The position numbers and the translations under genes were made by a program. From assembly GCF_003207955.1 (NCBI RefSeq), contig NZ_NOXG01000002.1, positions 366,530 through 430,529 on the forward strand: 64,000 bases of DNA, read 5' to 3'. Within the stretch, counting starts at the first letter, position 1. Each line of letters opens with the position of its first letter. The notes beneath the pieces were generated by a model, which was not told where the DNA came from, searched no databases, and saw only the letters and a list, made by a program, of their open reading frames with translations. This DNA is from Novacetimonas pomaceti. Its GTDB lineage: Bacteria > Pseudomonadota > Alphaproteobacteria > Acetobacterales > Acetobacteraceae. This document shows, piece by piece, positions 1-8,561 of the stretch.

Positions 1-2
1 CG

Positions 3-608
3 ACGCCGGCGGCGCGGCACGAACACCTGCTGATCCTGACGCATCAGGGCGCGCGATGCGGGCTGGTGGACCCGCGCCGTTTCGGGGTCGTGGACCTGGT
101 GCGCACGGAGGACGTGGGCGCCCACCCGCTGCTGGCGCGCATGGGGCCGGAGCCGCTGGGCAACGGGTTCGATGCCGTGGGACTGGCGCGCGCGGCGGCA
201 GGGCGACGTACCCCGATCAAGTCGCTGCTGCTGGACCAGCGGGTCGTCGCGGGACTGGGTAATATATATGTCTCCGAAGCGCTGTTCCGCGCGGGCATCC
301 ATCCCGCCCGCATGGCCGCCAGCCTGGACGCGGCGCAGTGCGGGGCGCTGGTGGGCAGCATCCGCGACGTCCTGACCGAGGCGATCGCCGCTGGCGGGTC
401 GAGTCTGCGTGATTACGTGAAACCCGATGGGGAGTTGGGCTATTTCCAGCATGCGTGGCGTGTCTATGGCCGGGCGGGGGAGGGATGTCCCGAATGTCCC
501 GGCCCGCCGGCATGCGATGGTGTCATGCGGATCACGCAGGCGGGACGGTCCTCATTTTTCTGTCCCATGCGCCAGGAAGTCGGGGCGGAAGCCGAAGACT
601 TGTCTTGA
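3..608 (+). CDS. mutM: Formamidopyrimidine-DNA glycosylase, 3' part (5' end outside window)
   Basis: This is the C-terminal two thirds of MutM/Fpg, the base-excision-repair glycosylase/AP lyase that removes 8-oxoguanine. The frame is open from the left edge; the first complete codon is at 3. Visible are the HEHLL and DPRRFG stretches of the N-terminal fold, the helix-two-turn-helix region around GLGNIYVSEALFRAGIHP, and the C-terminal zinc-finger region with GRSSFFCP. The finger is odd. The first pair CPEC is present and an extra Cys lies in a PPACDG insert, but the position expected for the last zinc ligand reads CPMR, where most Fpg proteins have CPxC. A single base would separate the Arg codon (cgc) from Cys (tgc). 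rpsT follows on the same strand after about 100 bp. Confidence 0.93.
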   Translation, partial: TPAARHEHLLILTHQGARCGLVDPRRFGVVDLVRTEDVGAHPLLARMGPEPLGNGFDAVGLARAAAGRRTPIKSLLLDQRVVAGLGNIYVSEALFRAGIHPARMAASLDAAQCGALVGSIRDVLTEAIAAGGSSLRDYVKPDGELGYFQHAWRVYGRAGEGCPECPGPPACDGVMRITQAGRSSFFCPMRQEVGAEAEDLS

Positions 609-667
609 CGGATGGGGAAAGTGTGGACTAGACCGCGATCCTGATATCTGGATGTCCGCAACTATCG

Positions 668-696
668 GGTGGCGGACCGCCGTAACCTGATTTTTT
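668..696 (+). terminator. Possible intrinsic terminator after mutM
   Basis: A small GC-rich hairpin (GGCG/CGCC with an outer GGT/ACC pair and a 3-nt bulge) is followed by six T residues, about 60 bp past the mutM stop and just before rpsT. The stem is short, so this is tentative. It could also shape the rpsT leader. Confidence 0.4.
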
Positions 697-711
697 GCTG
701 AACTGAGAACG

Positions 712-981
712 ATGGCCAATACCGCATCCGCGCGCAAGCGCATCCGCCAGACCGAGCGCCGTAACGCGCGCAACACCGCCCGCATCTCCCGCGTGCGCAC
801 CTTCGTCAAGAAGGTCGAGACCGCGATCGAGGCCGGCAAGAAGGAAGACGCCACCGTCGCCCTGCGCGCGGCGCAGCCCGAACTGCAGCGCGCTGTGGGC
901 AAGGGCGTCATGCACGCCAACACGGTGGCACGCCGCATTTCGCGCCTGTCCGCGCGTATCAAGGCGCTTGCCGCTGCCTGA
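712..981 (+). CDS. rpsT: 30S ribosomal protein S20
   Basis: S20 is a primary 16S rRNA-binding protein of the small subunit. The 89-aa product has the family's size and very basic composition. It starts MANTASARKRIRQTE, carries the typical RNxxNTAxxSRVRTxVKKVE stretch, and ends in an alanine-rich helix (SRLSARIKALAAA). The start has no strong Shine-Dalgarno sequence, which fits a gene whose translation is usually autoregulated by S20. It lies upstream of dnaA on the same strand, an order seen in several alphaproteobacteria. A terminator-like hairpin follows. Confidence 0.97.
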   Translation: MANTASARKRIRQTERRNARNTARISRVRTFVKKVETAIEAGKKEDATVALRAAQPELQRAVGKGVMHANTVARRISRLSARIKALAAA

Positions 982-1038
982 TCCATTTACTGGATAAATA
1001 AGCGTGCGCGCGGAATAAATAATTTCGCGTAATAAATG

Positions 1039-1078
1039 GGACCGCATCATGTCATTCCGGCAAGGTGTGGTCCTTTTT
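1039..1078 (+). terminator. Intrinsic terminator of rpsT
   Basis: GGACCGCA at 1039-1046 pairs with TGTGGTCC at 1066-1073 (8 bp, one G-T wobble) and is followed directly by TTTTTAT. It lies about 60 bp past the rpsT stop. Confidence 0.65.
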
Positions 1079-1355
1079 ATTTGTCATCTACTCCTCATTA
1101 TTGCGTATTTCCGTCGCGGACTCGGTTTTGATCGGCGGCTGGTCAGATTCCCGTTGCTTCCTCCGATTCCCTGCACTAACTTCGGGGTCATCCTCATCGG
1201 TAGCGGCTGGGGCGCTGATCCGTCGGCGCATGGGTTTTCGTGCAGGCATGCGCGGAAAACGCGAACGTGTCCGCATGCGTTGGGGGGATGTGTTAATTTT
1301 GAACAGGCATTTCGCGGGCGCGGACTGTCATGTCCCTGAATGGCCGGGAGTGAAG
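1079..1355 (+). other. dnaA leader region without recognised origin elements
   Basis: With the AT-rich stretch and terminator before it, the whole rpsT-dnaA gap is about 370 bp. I looked for clusters of 9-mers close to TTATCCACA on both strands and found none, so there is no support here for oriC. An open frame in phase with dnaA covers most of this stretch and could give a longer DnaA. The start at 1356 has the better ribosome site, so I treat the stretch as 5' untranslated/promoter DNA. Confidence 0.5.
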
Positions 1356-2804
1356 ATGACGGGCGGACTGGAAGGATATGACGAGGTTGCCGAAGCGAAT
1401 GCCCAGAAAAGCATTCTCGACATCCACTGGTCGCGTATCTGCGCCCGCCTCAAGGCCGAGGTCGGGGAGGTGGAATACAACACCTGGCTGAGGCAGATGG
1501 GTGTCGGCCCCGTCGACGAGGATGAAATCACCCTCTACCTTCCCACGCGCTTCCTGCGTGACTGGGTGCGGGGACAGTACGGCGATCGCCTTGGCGCGCT
1601 GTGGCATGCCGAAGTCCCCGCGATCCGCCGCGTCGAACTTCAGGTCGCGCGTGGCGCCTCACCCGCGACGGATGGCGACGCGCCATCCGCCGGGCCCGCG
1701 TCCGCCGCAGCGGCGACACCCCCCGTGGCCGAGGTCGTGGCGGTGGTCGAGGAACCCCGCGCCGCCGAGGTGCGCAGCGACCTTGCCGCGCCGCTCGACC
1801 CGCGTTTCACGTTTGATACCTTCGTTGTCGGCAAGCCGAACGAATTCGCGTACGCCTGTGCCCGGCGGGTGGCCGAACGCCCGTCCAGCCCCGGCTTCAA
1901 CCCCCTGTTCCTGTATGGCGGCGTGGGTCTGGGCAAGACGCACCTGATGCATGCGATCGGCTCCGAACTGGTGCGCGAGGGACGGGTTTCCGTGGCCTAC
2001 ATGTCGGCCGAAAAGTTCATGTACCGTTTCATCGCCGCCATCCGTTCGCAGTCCACCATGGAATTCAAGGAACAGCTGCGTTCGGTCGATGTGCTGATGA
2101 TCGATGACCTGCAGTTCCTGATCGGCAAGGACAATACGCAGGAAGAATTCTTCCACACCTTCAACGCGCTGGTTGACGCGGGGCGGCAGATCGTCGTTTC
2201 GGCGGACAAGTCGCCCTCCGACCTGTCGGGGCTGGAGGATCGCCTGCGCACGCGTCTCGGGTGCGGGATGGTGGCGGACATCCATGCCACGACGTTCGAG
2301 CTGCGGATTTCCATCCTGGAGGCCAAGGCCGCCGCGTCCGGGGTGGAAGTGCCCGCCAAGGTTCTGGAATTCCTTGCGCACAAGATCACCTCGAACGTCC
2401 GCGAACTCGAAGGCGCGCTGAACCGCCTGATCGCGCATGCCAACCTGTTTGGCCGCCCCGTGACGCTGGAGGCGACGCAGGATGTGCTGCATGACATCCT
2501 CAAGGCCAACAACCGCCGCGTCACGATCGAGGAAATACAGCGCAAGGTCGCCGAACACTGGAACATCCGGCTGACGGACATGTCTTCCGCCCGGCGTTCC
2601 ACCGTGGTGGCGCGGCCCCGGCAGGTGGCGATGTACCTGTCAAAGCAGCTGACCTCGCGCTCCCTGCCGGAAATCGGGCGCAAGTTCGGAAACCGCGACC
2701 ATACCACCGTCATCTATGCCGTGCGGCGCGTGATGGAACTTATGGAACAGGATCCGGCTTTTGCCGAGGATGTGGAATTGCTGCGCCGGATGCTCGAAAG
2801 CTGA
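1356..2804 (+). CDS. dnaA: Chromosomal replication initiator DnaA
   Basis: DnaA is the AAA+ ATPase that binds DnaA boxes and opens the origin. From ATG 1356 it has 482 aa, near the usual length. Domain I is recognisable around W-x-R-I-C-A-R-L and YNTWLRQM; a Pro/Ala-rich linker (domain II) follows. The AAA+ core shows Walker A (GGVGLGKTHLMHA), Walker B (VLMIDDLQFL) and an arginine-rich sensor region (LEDRLRTRL). Domain IV carries the DNA-binding signature with RPRQVAMYLSKQLTSRSLP and the motif GNRDHTTVIYA. The start was chosen because GGGAG sits about 7 nt upstream; the frame is open much further 5'. dnaN follows after a 112-bp gap. Confidence 0.97.
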   Translation: MTGGLEGYDEVAEANAQKSILDIHWSRICARLKAEVGEVEYNTWLRQMGVGPVDEDEITLYLPTRFLRDWVRGQYGDRLGALWHAEVPAIRRVELQVARGASPATDGDAPSAGPASAAAATPPVAEVVAVVEEPRAAEVRSDLAAPLDPRFTFDTFVVGKPNEFAYACARRVAERPSSPGFNPLFLYGGVGLGKTHLMHAIGSELVREGRVSVAYMSAEKFMYRFIAAIRSQSTMEFKEQLRSVDVLMIDDLQFLIGKDNTQEEFFHTFNALVDAGRQIVVSADKSPSDLSGLEDRLRTRLGCGMVADIHATTFELRISILEAKAAASGVEVPAKVLEFLAHKITSNVRELEGALNRLIAHANLFGRPVTLEATQDVLHDILKANNRRVTIEEIQRKVAEHWNIRLTDMSSARRSTVVARPRQVAMYLSKQLTSRSLPEIGRKFGNRDHTTVIYAVRRVMELMEQDPAFAEDVELLRRMLES

Positions 2805-2916
2805 TATTTTCGTTCAACGCCCTCTTTTCGCATTTGCGTCAGGCTGCTAGACCTATTGCCCCCATTACGTGCTTCGGTCACGAAACGCGTTGCCGGGCAA
2901 GGAGGATTTGTTACAC

Positions 2917-4041
2917 ATGAAGCTGAAGGCTGATCGCGCGACCCTGCTCAAGGCGCTGATGCATATTCAGGGCGTGGCTGAGAAGCGTAACACCATCCCC
3001 ATTCTTGCCAACGTCCTCATCAACGTCACCGACGGGCTGATGACCATGACGGCCACCGATATGGAAATCGCGGTGGTGGAGGGGATTTCGGCTGAAATCC
3101 TGCGTGACGGGGCCGTGACCGCGCCCGCAGCCGTGCTGTGCGATATCGTGCGCCGGCTGCCTGACGGCGCGGTGATCGAACTGGACCAGGCGGGGGGCGA
3201 CGCGCCGCTGGGCCTGCGCGCCGGACGCTTTACCACCAGCCTCAACGTGCTGGATGTCGATGACTTCCCCTCCATGATGGCGGGCGCGCTGCCGCACGAA
3301 TTCACCATCGCGTCACAGGTGCTGCGCGGCCTGATCGACCGGACGCGCTTTGCCATTTCGACCGAAGAGACGCGCTATTACCTCAACGGCATCTATTTCC
3401 ACGTCGCGCAGACCCCGCATGGGGAGATGCTGCGCGCGGTGGCGACCGACGGGCACCGCCTTGCCCGCGTGGAAACCGACGTGCCGGAGGGGGCGGCGGG
3501 CATGCCCGGCGTCATCGTGCCGCGCAAGACGGTGACGGAACTGCGCAAGCTGCTGGACGAAGGGCCGGAACATATCGGCGTCGCCCTGTCGGATACGCGC
3601 ATCCAGTTCACCGTCGGCAACGTGATCCTGACGTCCAAGCTGATCGACGGCACCTTCCCCGAATATGAACGCGTGATTCCCACCGGCAACGACAAGATCC
3701 TGCATGTGGGAAAGAAGATTTTCTCCGACGCGGTATCGCGCGTGGCCGCGATCAGCCAGGAACGTTCCCGCCCGGTCAAGCTGACGGTCACTCAGAACCT
3801 GCTGACCCTGACCGCCGTCAGCCAGGATCAGGGCACCGCGACCGAGGAACTGGACGATACCCATGTCGTCTATGACGCAAGCCCGATCGAAATCGGCTTC
3901 CAGGCGCGTTACCTCAACGATATCACCGACCAGATCGACAAGAATGTCGAGTTCGCGTTTTCCGACAGCTCCGCGCCCACCATCGTGCGCGATGTGGATC
4001 GTCCCTCGGCACTGTATGTGCTGATGCCGATGCGCGTCTGA
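2917..4041 (+). CDS. dnaN: DNA polymerase III beta sliding clamp
   Basis: The beta clamp encircles DNA and tethers Pol III and repair polymerases. The product is 374 aa, close to the family norm, and starts MKLKADRATLLKALMHIQGVAEKRNTIPILANV, typical of alphaproteobacterial DnaN. The three clamp repeats are evident, and the C-terminus ends in YVLMPMRV, matching the conserved PMR(V/L) tail. ATG 2917 is preceded by GGAGG at 2901-2905; an in-frame upstream start at 2869 would add 16 unconserved residues. recF follows 25 bp downstream. Confidence 0.97.
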   Translation: MKLKADRATLLKALMHIQGVAEKRNTIPILANVLINVTDGLMTMTATDMEIAVVEGISAEILRDGAVTAPAAVLCDIVRRLPDGAVIELDQAGGDAPLGLRAGRFTTSLNVLDVDDFPSMMAGALPHEFTIASQVLRGLIDRTRFAISTEETRYYLNGIYFHVAQTPHGEMLRAVATDGHRLARVETDVPEGAAGMPGVIVPRKTVTELRKLLDEGPEHIGVALSDTRIQFTVGNVILTSKLIDGTFPEYERVIPTGNDKILHVGKKIFSDAVSRVAAISQERSRPVKLTVTQNLLTLTAVSQDQGTATEELDDTHVVYDASPIEIGFQARYLNDITDQIDKNVEFAFSDSSAPTIVRDVDRPSALYVLMPMRV

Positions 4042-4066
4042 CGCCACGATCGGTCGCCGGGCGCGT

Positions 4067-5191
4067 ATGGCCCATCTTGCGCGGCTTGTCCTGACGGATT
4101 TTCGCAATTACCGCCATCTGTCATGGACCCCCGATGCCCCGGTTACGGTGGTGGTGGGGGAAAATGGCAGCGGCAAGACCAATCTGCTGGAATCGGTGTC
4201 CCTTCTCCTGCCCGGACGGGGCCTGCGCGGGGCGCGGGTCGCGGACCTGCCACGCCACGGGTGCGCCCGCTGGGGTGTTGCGGCGCGCATCCATGTGCCC
4301 GACGGGGTGGAGGAAGGGATGCGCGAACTGGCGGTCGGATCCGACCCCGCCCGCCCCGAACGCCGCACCGTCCGGCTGGATGGCGAGGTATTGCGCAACA
4401 GGGCGCGTGTTTCCGATTTCCTGTCCGCCGTATGGCTGACGCCCCAGATGGACCGCCTGTTTCAGGAAGGGGCCGGCGGCCGGCGGCGTTTCCTTGACCG
4501 GCTTGTCCTGGCGATGGAGCCGGGACATGGGCGCGAACTTGCCGCCTATGACCATGCCATGATGCAGCGCAATCGCCTGCTGGGGGATGGGCGGGCCGAT
4601 CCTGCGTGGCTGTGCGCGCTGGAGGACGCGATGGCGCGTCACGGCGTGGCCGTCATGGCCGCCCGCGCCGGTCTGGTCGCATTGCTCAATGCGGATGAGG
4701 AGGCGCTGTGCGACGGGTTCCCCGCCACCACCCTGCATCTGGAAAGCGAAGTGGCGGAACGCCTGCGCCATGCCCCCGCCCTGATGGTGGAGGACTGGCT
4801 GCGAGAGCGGCTCGCGGCCTCGCGTTCCGGCGACCGCGCGCGGGGAAGTGCCGGGCACGGGGCGCACCGCACCGATCTGCGGCTGCATGACCGCGCGACG
4901 GGACGCGGTGCCGCGCATTCCAGCACGGGGCAGCAGAAGGCCATGCTGGTGGGGCTGGTCCTGTCGCATGCCCGCCTGATCGCGCGGATGCGGGGGCAGG
5001 CGCCGCTGATCCTGCTGGATGAGCCGCTGGTCCACCTGGACGAGGCACGGCGCGCGGCCCTGTTCCGCGCCATCGGGCGTCTGGATACCACCGTGATGCT
5101 GAGTGGCACCGATGCGGCGCAGTTCGCGCCCCTGCGCGATCAGGCGGCCTTTGTCATGCCCCGGGATGGCAATCTGGTTTCAGTTCCCTGA
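4067..5191 (+). CDS. recF: DNA replication/repair protein RecF
   Basis: RecF is an SMC/ABC-type ATPase that loads RecA at gaps with RecO and RecR. The 374-aa product has Walker A GENGSGKTNLLE near residue 30, the ABC signature-like STGQQKAML, and Walker B LILLDEPLVHLDEARR near the C-terminus. The N-terminal LVLTDFRNYRHL stretch is diagnostic. It lies 25 bp after dnaN and about 100 bp before gyrB, in the classical dnaA-dnaN-recF-gyrB order. Confidence 0.96.
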   Translation: MAHLARLVLTDFRNYRHLSWTPDAPVTVVVGENGSGKTNLLESVSLLLPGRGLRGARVADLPRHGCARWGVAARIHVPDGVEEGMRELAVGSDPARPERRTVRLDGEVLRNRARVSDFLSAVWLTPQMDRLFQEGAGGRRRFLDRLVLAMEPGHGRELAAYDHAMMQRNRLLGDGRADPAWLCALEDAMARHGVAVMAARAGLVALLNADEEALCDGFPATTLHLESEVAERLRHAPALMVEDWLRERLAASRSGDRARGSAGHGAHRTDLRLHDRATGRGAAHSSTGQQKAMLVGLVLSHARLIARMRGQAPLILLDEPLVHLDEARRAALFRAIGRLDTTVMLSGTDAAQFAPLRDQAAFVMPRDGNLVSVP

Positions 5192-5290
5192 TTCGCCGCG
5201 ATTAATGGCCGGGAAAGCTTGGTGGGAAGGGCGGGTTCGATGTATAACCGCACTTCAACGCGTGACCCTGTTGTGGAGCATCTGTCCGGC

Positions 5291-7759
5291 ATGTCTGACC
5301 AATCCAATCCCGATCAGAAACACGATGCCGGGGGGGAGGATATTCCCGTCACAGGTGCGGATTATGATGCGGCTTCGATCTCGGTTCTCAAGGGGCTGGA
5401 TGCGGTGCGCAAGCGCCCGGGCATGTATATCGGCGATACCGATGACGGCTCCGGGCTGCATCACATGGCGTTCGAAATCATCGACAATGCCGTGGACGAG
5501 GCGCAGGCCGGCTATGCGACGACATGCACCGTCACGCTGAACGGCGATGGCAGCGTCACCGTCCGTGATGACGGGCGCGGCATCCCCACCGACATGCATC
5601 AGGAAGAGGGCATCAGCGCGGCGGAGGTCGTGCTGACGAAGCTGCATGCGGGCGGCAAGTTCAACCAGAATTCCTACAAGGTGTCGGGTGGCCTGCATGG
5701 CGTGGGCGCCGCCGTGGTCAACGCCCTGTCCGAATGGATGGAGGTGCGCATCTGGCGTGGCGGCAAGGAGCACATGATCCGCTTCCGCGCGGGCGAGCGT
5801 GAGGCCCCCCTGTCGGTCGTGGGCGAAAGTGACGAGGCGCGCGGCACCCAGGTCACGTTCAAGCCGAGCGCCGAGACCTTCGCGATCGTGGAATTCCAGT
5901 TTTCGGTGCTGGAGCGGCGGCTGCGCGAACTGGCCTTCCTGAACTCCGGCCTTGCCATCGTCCTGCGTGATGAACGCCATACCCCCGCGCGTGAGGAATC
6001 GTTCCATTACGAAGGGGGGCTGTCGGCCTTTGTCGAATGGCTTGACCGTGGCAAGACCCCGATCGTGGAACCGCCGATCACCGGCAGTCTGCAGAACGAC
6101 GATAACGGCATCAAGGTCGAATTCGCCCTGACATGGAACGACAGTTTCCATGAAACCATGCTGTGCTTCACCAACAACATTCCCCAGCGTGACGGCGGTT
6201 CGCATCTGGCGGGTTTCCGCCAGGCCCTGACGCGCATTGTCGGACGCTATGCCGAGGCGAACGCGAACAAGAAGGATTCCCACTCCCTCGTGGGCGAGGA
6301 CATGCGCGAGGGGCTGACGGCGGTCCTGTCGGTCAAGGTGCCGGACCCCAAATTCTCTTCGCAGACCAAGGACAAGCTTGTCTCGTCCGAGGTGCAGCCC
6401 GTGGTGCATGCGGCCGCGGCCGACATGATTTCCCACTGGTTCGAAACCCACCCCAAGGAAGCGCGCCAGATCGTGGCGAAGGTCATGGATGCCGCCGCCG
6501 CGCGCGAGGCGGCGCGTCGCGCGCGCGAACTGACGCGGCGCAAGGGGGTGCTGGACGTTTCCTCCCTTCCGGGGAAGCTGGCCGACTGTCAGGAGCGCGA
6601 TCCGGCGAAGTCCGAACTGTTCATCGTCGAGGGGGATTCGGCCGGCGGCACCGCCAAGCAGGGACGCGACCGGCGGTTCCAGGCGATCCTGCCGCTGAAG
6701 GGCAAAATCCTGAATGTCGAACGCGCCCGTTTCGACCGCATGCTCGGCTCGGCCGAAATCGGCACGCTGATTACGGCGCTGGGCACCGGCATCGGCCGGG
6801 GTGACGTGGAACATGGCGGCTTTTCGATCGACAAGCTGCGTTACCACCGCATCGTCATCATGACGGACGCCGACGTGGACGGGTCGCATATCCGCACGCT
6901 GCTGCTGACGTTCTTCTTCCGCCAGATGCCCGAACTGATTGAAAAGGGATATCTGTATATCGCGCAGCCGCCGCTGTACCGCGCCAAGCGCGGCAATGAC
7001 GAACGCTATCTCAAGGATGACGCGGCGCTGGAGCAGTATCTGCTCGACAAGGCGCTGGCGCATGCAAGCCTGCGTTACGCCGATGGCCGCGAAATCACGG
7101 GGGAGGCCATACAGCCCGAAGTCAGCTTCATCCGTGACGTCGCGCGCGCGCTTTCGCGCCTTGCGGTGCGCGCGCCTGTCTGGATCCTGGAACAGGCGGC
7201 GATTGCCGGGGCGCTTTCGGCGGACCCGTCCGCCATCCCGGAACGGATCATCGACCTGCAGTCGCGGCTTGATGCCGTCTCCCCCGAATCGGAGCGTGGG
7301 TGGAAGGTCGCGGCAAGCGCGGACGGGCTGGAAATGGCGCGCAGCGTGCGCGGCGTGGGGGAGGTCTATCGCCTTGACCCCGCCACCCTGCGCAGCGCGG
7401 AGGTCCGCTGGCTTTCGGAACATCATGACCGCATCGCCGCCGATTTCGGTGGCGGGGTGGAACTGACCCTCGACAGCCATACATTGCCGCTCAATGGTCC
7501 GGCGTCGGTTTACGAACGCATCCTGGCGCAGGGGCGGCGCGGCCTTTCGATCAACCGATTCAAGGGGCTGGGCGAAATGAACGATGCGCAGCTGTGGGAA
7601 ACCACGCTGGATCCCGCCATGCGCACGCTGCTGCAGGTGCGGGTGGGCGACGTGGAAAACGCGGCGCAGGTCTTCTCCACCCTGATGGGCGACGTGGTGG
7701 AACCCCGCCGCGACTTCATCGTGGGCAACGCCCTCAAGGTCGCGAATCTCGACGTCTGA
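5291..7759 (+). CDS. gyrB: DNA gyrase subunit B
   Basis: GyrB is the ATPase subunit that powers negative supercoiling with GyrA. From ATG 5291 it has 822 aa. The GHKL ATPase shows VLKGLDAVRKRPGMYIGD, EIIDNAVDEA and the glycine-rich KVSGGLHGVGAAVVNALS. The TOPRIM domain shows LFIVEGDSAGG and MTDADVDGSHIRTLLLTFF. The C-terminus contains INRFKGLGEMN and the GDVVEPRRDFI type ending. An alternative ATG at 5240, with a good purine-rich ribosome site, would add 17 residues; I prefer 5291 because similarity to other GyrB proteins begins soon after it. It converges with the HAD gene, whose stop is 13 bp away. Confidence 0.96.
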   Translation: MSDQSNPDQKHDAGGEDIPVTGADYDAASISVLKGLDAVRKRPGMYIGDTDDGSGLHHMAFEIIDNAVDEAQAGYATTCTVTLNGDGSVTVRDDGRGIPTDMHQEEGISAAEVVLTKLHAGGKFNQNSYKVSGGLHGVGAAVVNALSEWMEVRIWRGGKEHMIRFRAGEREAPLSVVGESDEARGTQVTFKPSAETFAIVEFQFSVLERRLRELAFLNSGLAIVLRDERHTPAREESFHYEGGLSAFVEWLDRGKTPIVEPPITGSLQNDDNGIKVEFALTWNDSFHETMLCFTNNIPQRDGGSHLAGFRQALTRIVGRYAEANANKKDSHSLVGEDMREGLTAVLSVKVPDPKFSSQTKDKLVSSEVQPVVHAAAADMISHWFETHPKEARQIVAKVMDAAAAREAARRARELTRRKGVLDVSSLPGKLADCQERDPAKSELFIVEGDSAGGTAKQGRDRRFQAILPLKGKILNVERARFDRMLGSAEIGTLITALGTGIGRGDVEHGGFSIDKLRYHRIVIMTDADVDGSHIRTLLLTFFFRQMPELIEKGYLYIAQPPLYRAKRGNDERYLKDDAALEQYLLDKALAHASLRYADGREITGEAIQPEVSFIRDVARALSRLAVRAPVWILEQAAIAGALSADPSAIPERIIDLQSRLDAVSPESERGWKVAASADGLEMARSVRGVGEVYRLDPATLRSAEVRWLSEHHDRIAADFGGGVELTLDSHTLPLNGPASVYERILAQGRRGLSINRFKGLGEMNDAQLWETTLDPAMRTLLQVRVGDVENAAQVFSTLMGDVVEPRRDFIVGNALKVANLDV

Positions 7760-7772
7760 GGGCGTGCCGGAT

Positions 7773-8450
7773 CTAGTCTGGGATCAGTTCACGGGCAATG
7801 TGCGGGATTTCGGAAATGGAATCCGCGCCCACCGTGGCCCCGGCCTCCATCTCGGGCGCGCCGTATCCCCAGCGGGCGAAGATGCCCCGGACATGTGCGC
7901 CCATTGCGGCGGCGATGTCGTTATGGTGATCGCCCACCATGATGGCGCGATCGGGGACGCCGCCCGCCATTTCGATGGTTCCCAGCAGGTGTCGCGGGTC
8001 GGGCTTGCGCACCGCGAAACTGTCGCCCCCGCCCACCGCGTCGAACCACTGGTCCAGTTCCATGACCTGCAGGATGTGGCGGGCTGCGGCGACCGGCTTG
8101 TTGGTGCAGACCGCCAGCTTCCATCCCGCGCCCTTCAGGCCAGCCAACGTGGCGCGGGTGCCGGTGAACGGGTGCGACAGGTCCGTCGAATGGGGGGTAT
8201 AATCGGCCATGTAGCGGCTGACGGCCTCATCCGCGTTGATGCTTCGGGCGGGTTCGCCCGCATGGGCCAGCAGGCGGCGCACCAGCATGCCGACGCCATC
8301 GCCCACCATGGGGCGCACGGTATCGGGTGTGACAGGGGGCAGGCCGTAATGGCGCAGCAGGCGACAGGCACAGGCGGTCAGGTCCGGCAGGCTGTCGATC
8401 AGCGTGCCATCCATGTCGAAAACCGCCAGGCGGGGGGGAAGGGAAAGCAT
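7773..8450 (-). CDS. gph: HAD-family phosphatase, probable phosphoglycolate phosphatase
   Basis: The product is a 225-aa HAD hydrolase. It has motif I LAVFDMDGTLIDS at the N-terminus, motif II Thr in AVCTNKP, a motif III lysine in FAVRKPDPRHLL, and motif IV MVGDHHNDIAAA. The cap insertion and the GTLIDSLPDLT opening resemble Gph, which removes phosphate from 2-phosphoglycolate arising from DNA repair or oxygenase activity. Substrate within the HAD family cannot be fixed from sequence. ATG 8450 has GGAG about 6 nt upstream. The gene is convergent with gyrB and divergent from glmU. Confidence 0.85.
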   Translation of the reverse strand: MLSLPPRLAVFDMDGTLIDSLPDLTACACRLLRHYGLPPVTPDTVRPMVGDGVGMLVRRLLAHAGEPARSINADEAVSRYMADYTPHSTDLSHPFTGTRATLAGLKGAGWKLAVCTNKPVAAARHILQVMELDQWFDAVGGGDSFAVRKPDPRHLLGTIEMAGGVPDRAIMVGDHHNDIAAAMGAHVRGIFARWGYGAPEMEAGATVGADSISEIPHIARELIPD

Positions 8451-8561
8451 CCGGTTCTCCTCGGTGGCTCTTGCAGTAGCAATCGGAAATTCTAAGTGAT
8501 GGTATCTTGTTCTCCTCTGGGTTTGACAGGTCTGCCGGGCCGGGGCTACCCGCAAAAAGTC

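Noticed and set aside
982..1355. oriC in the rpsT-dnaA gap
   Set aside because: No cluster of TTATCCACA-like boxes or repeated AT-rich 13-mers was found; only short AT-rich patches.
5255..7480. Long open frame antisense to gyrB
   Set aside because: It has no recognisable domain, and GC-rich codon use makes such mirror frames common; gyrB is certain on the other strand.
8523..8552. glmU promoter with TTGACA
   Set aside because: The -35 matches well but no acceptable -10 sits at the right spacing.
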